Shown piece after piece: positions 55,872 through 64,000 of a DNA stretch of 64,000 bases. Within the stretch, counting starts at the first letter, position 1. The number at the start of each line of letters is the position of its first letter. The translations under genes and the position numbers were made by a program. A model generated the notes under the pieces. That model saw only the letters and a list, made by a program, of their open reading frames with translations. It was not told the DNA's origin and made no database searches. The DNA is from Stereocaulon alpinum (Eukaryota > Ascomycota > Lecanoromycetes > Lecanorales > Stereocaulaceae): the NCBI GenBank assembly GCA_018257865.1, contig JAEUBA010000081.1:1-64000 (forward strand), read 5' to 3'.

Positions 55872-56480
55872 TCAAGCATAGTTCGACAATCAACGGAAAG
55901 CTTCGTCATATTCTGTCGTGAGTCAGCAGTATCCACATAATATTCCATGTCCCTTCATTCAGCTTGCCTCATTGAACACACTGCACAATACGAATTCAAT
56001 GGGTCTGAACCCCTCCAATGGAATGTTTCCCTTCTCCCTAGTCTACCGTCACCCTAATTGGTGTGTACAGTCCTCTTCACTAACAATATCTGGATGGTCG
56101 ATCCTGTTCCCCAGCACCCAGAACGGCACTTTGTCGATTCCTCTATCGTAAGCAGTGCATCCAATCCGGCTTTCGACTCCGCGAATTGTTCAGGATTCTT
56201 CGCAGCCACGGAGAAAACTATGCCTAACGTTTCCGCGATATATTCCTTCTAAAGCCGCCGTGCCTGCTGATGAACCCCGAGCTCAAAGGTTGTGAAGCGG
56301 CAGTTGCCTATTGCAAGTTCCTCACTCATAGGATGAAGGGTTGTTGGAGGTTTGCTACTCCATCGTTCTCCAGCACGTGCAGGAGGGTCGTCTTTCCGGC
56401 ATTGTCGAGACCAGGGAAGATAATCTGGCGTACTTGTTCAAGAGGCCAAGGGGAGGCGAGGACAGCCCAGACTGCACGAT
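55872..56480 (-). pseudogene. SAR1: decayed copy of the SAR1 small GTPase gene
   Basis: Minus-strand blocks follow the Sar1 order: GLLNKYA, the P-loop block PGLDNAGKTTLLHVLEN, SEELAIGNCRFTTFELG with HQQARRL, FAESKAGLDALL, the NKxD region as LGNRIDHPD, IPLEGFRPIEFVLCSV, and the final LSNYA. Damage: a frameshift just before the P-loop, more shifts near 56330 and 56150, and stop codons. Two stops replace Trp codons invariant in Sar1 (after QARRL and before LSNYA), as expected from G-to-A changes. A segment of about 54 nt between the last two exons (GCAAGC...GACAG, with a GCTGAC branch-like site) looks like a retained intron, so this is a DNA-level duplicate and not a retrocopy. Functional Sar1 (COPII coat GTPase) must be encoded elsewhere. 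Confidence 0.88.
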
Positions 56481-57407
56481 ATCCACAGTATCAGCTTCCG
56501 TGAAGAAACTTAAGGCTATGGAGCTGTAGCGCGGAAGGAGCGTGATTGTTGCATTCACCAAAGTTATCATGGTCATCACTGTCGATATGGCAGGTTTGCC
56601 GGGCAAACGGCCAGGCGCAATAACAATCTATTGGGAAGCGAATTAGCGGCTAGCATAGGGACTGTTTGATGTGATTTACGCTGTTGCAAAACAAGTGGTT
56701 CTTTTGCCAGCAGCACGTGATGCGATGTCTTTAAGGCGCCGTCAAGACAAGGCGATTAGCGCCTCAATCCACCGAACCGCCTCAGGCTGAGACGGCAACC
56801 ACCACCGTCTACCTTACTCCTTGTTGATGCGTTTCACTAACACCATTGTTTGAAATTCCCATACCAGCACTTCAACCACGATTCTCTCGCGATATCATAT
56901 CGTCCGAACGCCGAAGTCAACACAGTCAAGTTTGCTTGGGCCGCCGCGAACAAGGCGCTTACGATCGAGTGCGGTCCTTGTTGCTCTACCCTGACAAATC
57001 GTCTGTCTTCGCCTCCCATCAAGTCATCCGATCTGGAAGGGATCCCAAAACAAGTATACGCTAAGACGTTAGGCCTTGAAATATGCCGATCTTGTCTCAT
57101 CGCACCTTGCATCTAACACAGACTCTTTTAACCCACCAAGCTCGCTGAACGGGCCCCTACCCACCATTCACGCTAGTCTGCACCTCAACTATCTCACTCT
57201 ATCCCTTCATATCGATATTGGCTTTGGTTACATGTGAGAGTTTACGGCCAGCGGTCCTTCCGAGCCAGCTGCAACTTAATCTCTGCACAACCTCCGAGAT
57301 CCGACAAAGCACAATTCTCGTGCAGCCTGCGACCTTGATCACAAGTCTTACCCCTTCCAACACCGCACTACAACTTACACATACTGCAATCCTAAGTAGC
57401 AGCAAAG
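56481..57407. other. intergenic, promoter and leader of the Grr1-like gene
   Basis: No gene is recognised. The frames 56837-57116 on both strands are mutual shadows without motifs. The 150 bp before 57408 are C/A-rich, as in fungal leaders. Confidence 0.4.
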
Positions 57408-59371
57408 ATGGTACGAGCATCACGAGATGTTTTGGAACTCAGCACATCAACTTCGGCTTCGTCATCCTCCAGCTCGCCTGAGCGTGCTCCTTACGATGAC
57501 GATACCGACTTCTTCACAGCCGGGCGCAATGATTCCGAGTCTTCGATAGGCGTATCCTCACTACGAGAGGTAACAATGTCACCATCTCAATCCCGCGAAC
57601 ACAGGATATCCCCCATCAGCCGTCTTCCTCCCGAGATTCTGATCGGCGTCTTCACGAAGCTAAGCTCAAGCGCGGACTTGAAAACTTGTATGCTGGTCTC
57701 GAAGACATGGTCAAGGAATAGTGTGGATCTACTGTGGCATCGACCGCTATGCAATACCTGGGCGAATTTACAGAGTGTCACAAAGTCGATCCAGACTCCG
57801 GATGGCTACTATTCATATAATGCTCTTGTGAAGAGGTTGAACCTATCGAATCTGAACGAACAGATCAGCGACGGAACTGTCAAACCTTTTCAGATGTGTA
57901 AAAGGATCGAGAGGTTGACACTGACCGGATGCATCAAATTGACAGATGGAGGGGTGTGTTCCCTAATATATGGAAGCAAGAGCCTCCTGGCGCTGGACAT
58001 CACTGGGTTGGAAGCGGTCACGGATCATACGCTGAAGGCAGTTTCGGAGAACTGTGGGCGGTTGCAGGGGCTGAACATTACGGACTGTTCCAAGGTGACG
58101 GACGACTCGTTGGTAGCAGTCGCTGAGAATTGTCATTTCTTGAAAAGGGTGGGTTTCAGCAATATACGGCCAAAGACACACGCTGACTGGCTGCTAGCTC
58201 AAACTCAACAATTGTTCGCTGGTAACGGATGACTCTATCATGGCTGTTGCTCAACATTGTCCGTACATGCTTGAGATCGACCTTCACAATTGCAGACAAG
58301 TCACGAATATTTCGATCACCAGTCTCATCGCACGAGGAAGGCAGCTTCGTGAGCTTCGTGTTGGGCATTGCGGTCTCCTGACAGATTCTGCTTTCCTTGA
58401 CCTGCCTAAGAACCTAGCTTTTGAGAGCCTCCGCATACTGGACCTTACAGCTTGCCATCAGCTCCACGATGAGGCGGTGGAGAAGATTATAGAAAGCTCA
58501 CCTCGACTCAGGAATCTAGTCCTCGCCAAATGCAAAGAGATCACTGATCGATCGGTTCTAGCGATCACGAAGCTGGGAAAGAATCTGCACTACATACATC
58601 TAGGGCACTGTGCTCAAATTACCGATGGAGCGGTTGTGCAGCTTGTGAAGATGTGCAACAGGATTCGGTATATCGACCTGGCGTGCTGTCAGCGTCTAAC
58701 AGACGCCAGTGTTAAGCAATTGGCTACGCTACCGAAGCTTCGAAGAATTGGGCTGGTCAAGTGCCAGTCGATTACGGATAGGAGTATCCTTGCGTTAGCC
58801 AAAGCAAATGCTGAGCAAAGGCAAAAGCCAATGGTCGCAAGCCTTCTCGAGAGAGTTCACTTGAGTTATTGTATCAATCTGACACTCCAGGTAAGATGGA
58901 GTAACGGAATTCAATTGAGTCACTGCTAACAAGCCTGCACAGGGAATCCACGCTTTGCTCAACCAATGTCCCAAGTTAACACATCTCAGCTTGACAGGTG
59001 TTCAGGCGTTCTATCTTCGAGAAGATCTTATCAATTACTGCAGAGAAGCCCCACCAGGTAAAGTTCTCTATCTACCTCTCGTGCGGTCTGCTAATTATGG
59101 GTCAGAATTCACTGAACACCAGCGTCATGTTTTCTGTGTCTTCTCGGGTGATGGAGTCAACAAACTCCGCACCTACTTGAACGAAATAGGCCCCGATATA
59201 GCCTATGATACTGAAGGAACAATGTATGACGATCGGGAAGGCGACGACATGGACACAGATCAGCACTTGCCAGGCCTCATGCATGCTACTGGCATTAACG
59301 ATGATGACGATGATATGGACGAAGTTGATGGAGGCGATGGTAGCCAATACGAATTAGAAGGTGAGGGATGA
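57408..59371 (+). CDS. grrA: Grr1/GrrA-type F-box and leucine-rich-repeat protein (SCF substrate receptor)
   Basis: Model: join(57408..58148, 58198..58890, 58943..59057, 59106..59371), 604 aa. Introns are 49, 52 and 48 nt, all GT-AG. The 48-nt intron has no stop and keeps frame, but removing it gives APPEFTEHQRHVFCVFSG, as in the family. A Ser-rich N-terminus precedes an F-box (about 68-115; ISRLPPEILIGVFTKL...SKTWSRNSVDLLWHRP). Next come about a dozen cysteine-containing LRRs with the pattern L-x-L-x2-C-x2-(I/V)-T-D (for example LTLTGCIKLTD, LDLTACHQLHD, LVLAKCKEITD). An Asp/Glu-rich tail ends the protein. It binds Skp1 in the SCF ubiquitin ligase. Yeast Grr1 links nutrient sensing to degradation of G1 cyclins and other targets, and Aspergillus GrrA is needed for ascospore formation. 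Confidence 0.95.
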
Positions 59372-60160
59372 AGATCGGTCTTCGAACAGACCCGGCACAA
59401 ACTAGACAGACGAGGGAGTACAGGAATGCCACTGCGCAGCACCCACGCAATACCGCACGCGCTGCTACGTCCTCAAAAGATATTGATTGAGACTTTTTAG
59501 GGGGTTCGACCTCCGGCAAGACGAGAGCGCGGTGGCTCAACCCTCGGACAGCGAACGACAAGAAGCTTTTACCTTTCCCGCACATTAAGATACTCAACAG
59601 AGATACCCCTGATTTCCCTATATGCATTATGGACGGTGGAGCATGTTTTATGGAGGCATATACGACGCATGGATGGTGTTATCCGGAGTCGTTGGGCAGC
59701 GAGAATCCTGCCAGCAGCAGATACGTTGCTCTTTCGGTTACTTCGTGATTTCCTAATAGAGCGCAGCCTTTCAATGCCTTATGAACGCATAGTCAAGTCT
59801 GACTCAGCATTATTTACAGCCTGTCAGCCCTCTGTTTACCTAGTTCTGTGCCTACCAGTGCGGCTCAGCGGCTGACAACATCTCTCGAGGCTGTATGTAC
59901 TAACAAGTACTTTGTTCCAGCCCTTCGCTACAACGTCATTACATCATCTAATCTTAGCACAATCATCGCGTTAGGTACTCTTGTTTCCGGAGGCTTGTAT
60001 TTCTCCGCACTTATCCCCGCACCAAATCGCTTACCGTGCCCATTTCCGTGCTAGCGGAGCTCGCCTTGTTCAGACAAAAGATTCTCCTTGGCAAATCCCT
60101 CATTCTAGTATAGAACCATGGATATACCTCTTTCTTTGTACCTGCTCGTCATCTCTCAAC
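59372..60160. other. intergenic, no gene recognised
   Basis: 3' flank of the F-box gene and 5' region of the secreted six-hairpin protein gene. Short frames have no motifs. Confidence 0.4.
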
Positions 60161-62690
60161 ATGGCGGCCTTGAACAGTATCAGCATCGCGCTAGTGTTGC
60201 TCTTCAGCCTTGGCACTTGTACTTTAGCACCAAGTGATAGCTCCCTTCTACCTTGCGGGAAAGCTTTTTACCGCGCATCAGAAGTTAGTGGATTGCATTG
60301 AAATCGATTATTGGACTAACTCGAGTGGCAGTATACCTGTTACCCGGGCGACTTTCTGTGTCCGGTTCTCAATGGCACCCTAACGTTGAAGTGTGGCCGT
60401 GACTGCTATCTACCAAGCCTCTACGGGTATATCTCCATACTTCAAGCTTCGGCTGTTTACTTCTGGCTCTGACGTGAACTGCAGTTGTACCAATGACCGC
60501 CTGGTACAGGCGTCTTCCCCTGCTCCGGCTCAGACAACATCGAACCCTGTACCAGGCAATGGTGGACCAACATGTCTTGGTCCTCCAACAACACAGTACC
60601 TCACCGATGGGCCATATATCAATTATTTCTACTCTGATTGCAATGTTCAAGCCCAAGCTGTGGTGACAAGCCCACTTTCAGATAGTAATCTCAGTATCAT
60701 TGGGCCAAGGCTGATTGTTGCTTGGCCTGCTGGTAACAGCGGTGTCTGCGCTTTCTTTGCTCCTCAGAACGGCGTTAATGGGTCCCTGGGGATTGAGCTT
60801 GTCAATTCTACTGCTGGAGGGGCTTTAGCTCCTGTGTATGTGCCAGCCACTGGCTCCTCCCAGTATCCGAGAGTTGGAGTCAGTGGGACTATTCGTTTTA
60901 ACTCGTCTGCTACCTTGACGGTACCTATTCTGGGTAGTATTCGCACTATTCGTGACTTTACAGAGGGTCCGTCATTGCTCTACCCACAAATCCAGAAAGC
61001 ATTGATGTTCAACTCCACCAGTAATGGGGGCGTAACGATAAGCAGGCTATGGCTGGACAATGTCACAGTCACTGATCTGGCATTCATTCCTCAAATGGCC
61101 TCTGGAGCAGGCAAAGTGACGATTGGTAACCAGACAATCAACCTCACAGCTGGAGATTATACTTTCTACGCAGACTTCAACTACCCGCAGTTGACGCAGC
61201 TGAATTCATCCACCGTGCTAAACTCGGCTTCGCAGGCTCTAATCACGCAGCAGCCTGACCAAACTAAGTCCTTGCAATTCCTCTCGTATAGCGAGAAATT
61301 GCTAGCTGGAGCATGGCGGTTCCTGACCTATTTCGGGCGAGACTCAATGATAGCCGCTCTACTCCTCCAACCCGTCCTCAGCGACCAAGCAGTTGAAGCC
61401 GTCATCGGCGCCGTCCTCGAAAGAATCAATAGAACAGAAGGCAGCGCCTGTCACGAAGAGACAATTGGCGACTATGCAACCTATCTCAACGAGAAGATGA
61501 ACATAACCAGCACAGCGCCAATGTACGATTACAAGATGATAGACACAGATTACTACCTTCCTGTCTTAATGGACCGCTATTTCCTCTCCTCAGGCTCCAA
61601 CAATACGAATAAAGCCACCAAACTTCTGAACACTATGGCCGGAACCGTAGACCCCGCAAATAAGGGTCTAACATACGCCCAATTAGCCCTCATTAACGCA
61701 GAGAAAATCATGACCATAGCAGGCCAATACGCCGCACCAGGCAACCAAACAGTCGCCAACCTCGCCCACCTCAAAGCAGATCAAATAGTCGGCGAATGGC
61801 GCGACTCCACCTACGGCATTGGCGGCGGCCGCGTCCCATTCGACGTAAACACAGGCCTAATGCCCGCCGCTCTCCGCTCCATCTCCGCCCTCTCAGCAGC
61901 AGGCATCTACGCAAACCACACGACCGACTGGCCCACGCTAGCAGCCACCTATGCACAAATATGGGAAGACACAACCCTTTCCTTCTTCGCCGTCACAATC
62001 CCCGCTGCCACCGCCCAATCCCGCCTCCAAACCTACGTCCAGCGCTCCTCCTTCCCCGGCCCCGCCCAAACAAACCTAATAGACAGCGACGTCCACTTCA
62101 ACGCCATCGCCCTCGACGGAAACAACAACCTCTCCCAAGTCCAAGTAATGCACACAGACACCTGTTTCCGCCTCTTCCTCCTAAACACCACAAACCAACC
62201 CCAACTCACCTCCTTCCTAAATAACACAGCCACAAATGTCCAGCGCACTTTCCCCGCAGGCTTACTCACAGACGTAGGAATGCTCGTCGCGAACCCCGCG
62301 TACGGCGAACAAGCCGTCTATGCGGAAAACTTCACTACGAGCGCTTATCACGGCACTGTCGTCTGGAGCTGGCAAATGGCTATGATGGCGCGCGGTCTCG
62401 AACTCCAATTATCGCGCTGCACCAGTTCCTCCGCTCCGGATTTCTGTAAAGACGCAGCAGTCTACGATAATGTCAAAAAGGGCTACAATGCCCTCTGGGA
62501 CGTGATTGAAGCTAATAGCGCGCATTTGAGTACGGAGGTGTGGAGCTGGGTGTTTGAGAATGGGAAATTCGTGTTTACGGAGTTGGGGACGTTGCCGCCG
62601 CCGCCGGGGACTAGTCCTACGGAAAGTGATATTAGGCAGTTGTGGAGTTTGACTTTTCTGGCGGTTAGGAGGGCGGGGGGGTTGATGTAG
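60161..62690 (+). CDS. secreted protein: CBM52-like module plus glycosidase-like (alpha/alpha)6 domain
   Basis: Model: join(60161..60283, 60332..60426, 60485..62690), 807 aa, GT-AG introns of 48 and 58 nt. The signal peptide is clear (SIALVLLFSLGTCTLA). Residues about 32-76 form a Cys-rich CBM52-like module (PCGKAFYRASEYTCYPGDF...LCPVLNGTLTLKCGRDCY), as in fungal endo-1,3-beta-glucanases. After a Pro/Thr linker there is a beta-rich N-terminal region and an alpha-helical domain with YFGRDSMIAALLL and EGSACHEETIGDYATY, reminiscent of glycogen-debranching (GDE_C-type) six-hairpin glycosidases. DYKMIDTDYYLPVL follows. Many N-x-S/T sites fit secretion. It is probably a wall- or glucan-directed extracellular glycoside hydrolase, but the exact family and substrate are inference. 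Confidence 0.85.
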
Positions 62691-62702
62691 GTTATAAGGG
62701 GT

Positions 62703-62725
62703 GGGGGGGGGGGGGGGGGGGGGGG
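62703..62725. repeat. 23-bp poly-G homopolymer
   Basis: Uninterrupted G run starting 13 bp after the stop codon of the six-hairpin gene, in its presumed 3' untranslated region. The length is slippage-prone. Confidence 0.9.
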
Positions 62726-62939
62726 TGCATGCTATCTTTTGTACATGTGTGTATCTGGGTATGTATCCAACAAGCATGTACAGCTTCGTCACCAAAAACC
62801 CTGCTCCGCTGGGCAATGTACAGGTATCAATGTATGAGCATGACCGGAACCCTCTCTTCAGACTAGCATCATACTCACGACCCCCTCACACCAAAGCCTC
62901 ATCACCAATCCCCCAGCCCGTCCTGGTAACAATGCAAGA

Positions 62940-64000
62940 TCATCTTCCTAAACTCCTCAACACCTCCTTGATCAGACTCGCCCGCCCATTAACCCACCCA
63001 ACCTGACTCTGCCTCTGCCCCTCCCTCTCCCTAGTCATGATCCTCTCCCTGATAGCTTCCGCTCTAAACCTCCTCTCGTTTTCCCTCCTGTACCCCTCAA
63101 ACACTCTCGGCAATAGTATTTCCTCACCACGAGCGTTGAAACCCTGCATACCGCCATTCGGGGCTCGCTGTTCGAAGACTAGTGTTTTTCGGTTGGAGAT
63201 GCGTTCGACGAGGGTGTATTGTGGTTGTTGGGGGGGTGTTGGTGTGGGTGTGGGGGTTTTTTCGGCGTTGGAGTAGATGGAGAATCTGGACTTGGTGGGG
63301 GTTTCGGGGTCTCCTATTATTGTATCGGAATCGCTGTCCGAGTCGTCTGAGTCGTTGTCGTTGCTGTCGTTAGGGTTGTCGTTGTCGTCGTCGCAATGGT
63401 TAGTTGCGTCTATGGCTTCGGCCCCATTCCCGTCAAATGTCCTTGATGGGAATTGGTAGCCGGAGTATGCACGAGGTGGAACGAACTTGTTATCCTCTTC
63501 GTCTGTCCCTCGCTTCGCATCCGTGTCTGGCTTGTCATCTATGTGGAGTGGTTTTCCTGGCTCTGGCTTGATACTTCTCTCTAAATCTTCAATAACGCCT
63601 TCAGTATTTTCGAGGCTATCCTTGGCAGTGAGTACACTCAGATACCTCAAATGGGTGTTATCAGTATACTCTTCGACATCTCCATAGTCGTGGTTATAAG
63701 CTGGTGGATGGTTCTCGTTCCCGCTAATAATATCCTTGAATCTGCTGGCGGTCCAAACGGACTTTTGAACGTCCTCGTCCCAGCTCTCAATCAAGTCTTC
63801 GACATCGCTAATCTGTGACTGCCGGAAAGAACTTTGCGCTTCTGGTTCGGAAATACGGGGATAGGATTCGCTTGTTGGGCTGTGCTCGGTGGATATTGGA
63901 TGAGGTACGAGAGCCATTAGGCGGTTGTGCACCTGTTCTTTAGCCTTCACACGACCTCTTTGGTACTCCGAGAACGTCGGAGATGGTTGGCTGAATGGGT
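62940..64000 (-). CDS. acidic disordered hypothetical protein, 5' end cut by window edge
   Basis: The minus-strand frame is open from the stop at 62940 to the right edge. No ATG start is needed inside the window because the sequence upstream of the GTG at 63950 stays open (FSQPSPTFSEYQRG). At least 350 residues are seen. Features: Ser/Pro-rich N-terminal part, acidic Asn/Asp/Ser stretch (NDSNDNDSDDSDSDSD), TPTPTPTPPQQP tract, and a conserved-looking basic helical C-terminus (GGMQGFNARGEEILLPRVFEG then RRENERRFRAEAIRERIM). I do not recognise a family. Antisense frames at 63037-63687 are shadows. Confidence 0.7.
   Translation of the reverse strand, partial: PFSQPSPTFSEYQRGRVKAKEQVHNRLMALVPHPISTEHSPTSESYPRISEPEAQSSFRQSQISDVEDLIESWDEDVQKSVWTASRFKDIISGNENHPPAYNHDYGDVEEYTDNTHLRYLSVLTAKDSLENTEGVIEDLERSIKPEPGKPLHIDDKPDTDAKRGTDEEDNKFVPPRAYSGYQFPSRTFDGNGAEAIDATNHCDDDNDNPNDSNDNDSDDSDSDSDTIIGDPETPTKSRFSIYSNAEKTPTPTPTPPQQPQYTLVERISNRKTLVFEQRAPNGGMQGFNARGEEILLPRVFEGYRRENERRFRAEAIRERIMTREREGQRQSQVGWVNGRASLIKEVLRSLGR

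Noticed and set aside
61796..62224. Pro/Arg-rich 142-codon plus-strand frame
   Set aside because: Out-of-frame shadow of the six-hairpin gene.
1..64000. biosynthetic gene cluster or CRISPR array
   Set aside because: No PKS, NRPS, terpene synthase or P450 genes and no regularly spaced repeats. The genes are mixed housekeeping and secreted functions.

Overview
This 64-kb window is nuclear DNA of a filamentous ascomycete (Pezizomycotina). Dothideomycetes is my best guess, from gene style only and not from a search. The evidence is short spliceosomal introns (about 40-150 nt, mostly near 50), a Zn2Cys6 regulator with a fungal-specific domain, a Grr1-type F-box/LRR protein, a vacuolar M28 protease (Pff1 type), Aim18, CBM18 and CBM52 chitin/glucan-binding modules, and Ty3/gypsy retroelement debris. 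I rebuilt gene models by hand from splice sites, reading-frame continuity and family motifs.

Layout. 1-3.7 kb: gene-poor, with only decayed coding patches. 3.8-6.4 kb: a secreted copper-radical (glyoxal) oxidase with three chitin-binding modules. 7.1-8.05 kb: a broken short-chain dehydrogenase. 8.7-9.9 kb: a D-2-hydroxyacid dehydrogenase. 9.9-23.8 kb: a gene-poor, duplication-rich compartment. It holds Ty3/gypsy fragments (reverse transcriptase, protease, RNase H tail), an array of about 305-bp repeats, a SNF2-helicase C-terminal fragment inside duplicated sequence, a G-rich minisatellite and a 25-bp poly-C run. 23.9-35.7 kb: Zn2Cys6 regulator, Aim18, glutaredoxin, metallophosphoesterase and a DnaJ protein. 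37.3-39.8 kb: a disordered orphan protein with a cysteine cluster. 40.3-55.1 kb: dense housekeeping genes (AP-1 gamma-adaptin, sterol O-acyltransferase, ubiquitin-like/BAG protein, acyl-CoA synthetase, ribosomal protein L16/uL13, a methyltransferase-like protein, vacuolar protease). 55.9-56.5 kb: a decayed SAR1 GTPase copy. 57.4-62.7 kb: Grr1-like F-box protein and a secreted CBM52/six-hairpin protein. The right edge cuts an acidic, disordered protein on the minus strand.

The genes do not form one pathway. Themes are membrane traffic and storage (AP-1 clathrin adaptor, sterol esterification, acyl-CoA activation, vacuolar proteolysis, a dead Sar1), protein quality control (J-domain and BAG co-chaperones, SCF-Grr1), redox (glutaredoxin, glyoxal oxidase) and cell-wall contact (CBM18 and CBM52 secreted enzymes). 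No CRISPR array, tRNA, rRNA or biosynthetic cluster was found. The points most worth a second look are GC-AG introns needed by two genes, an intron-retaining SAR1 pseudogene, the helicase-fragment duplication block, and a BAG-domain gene lacking an ATG.
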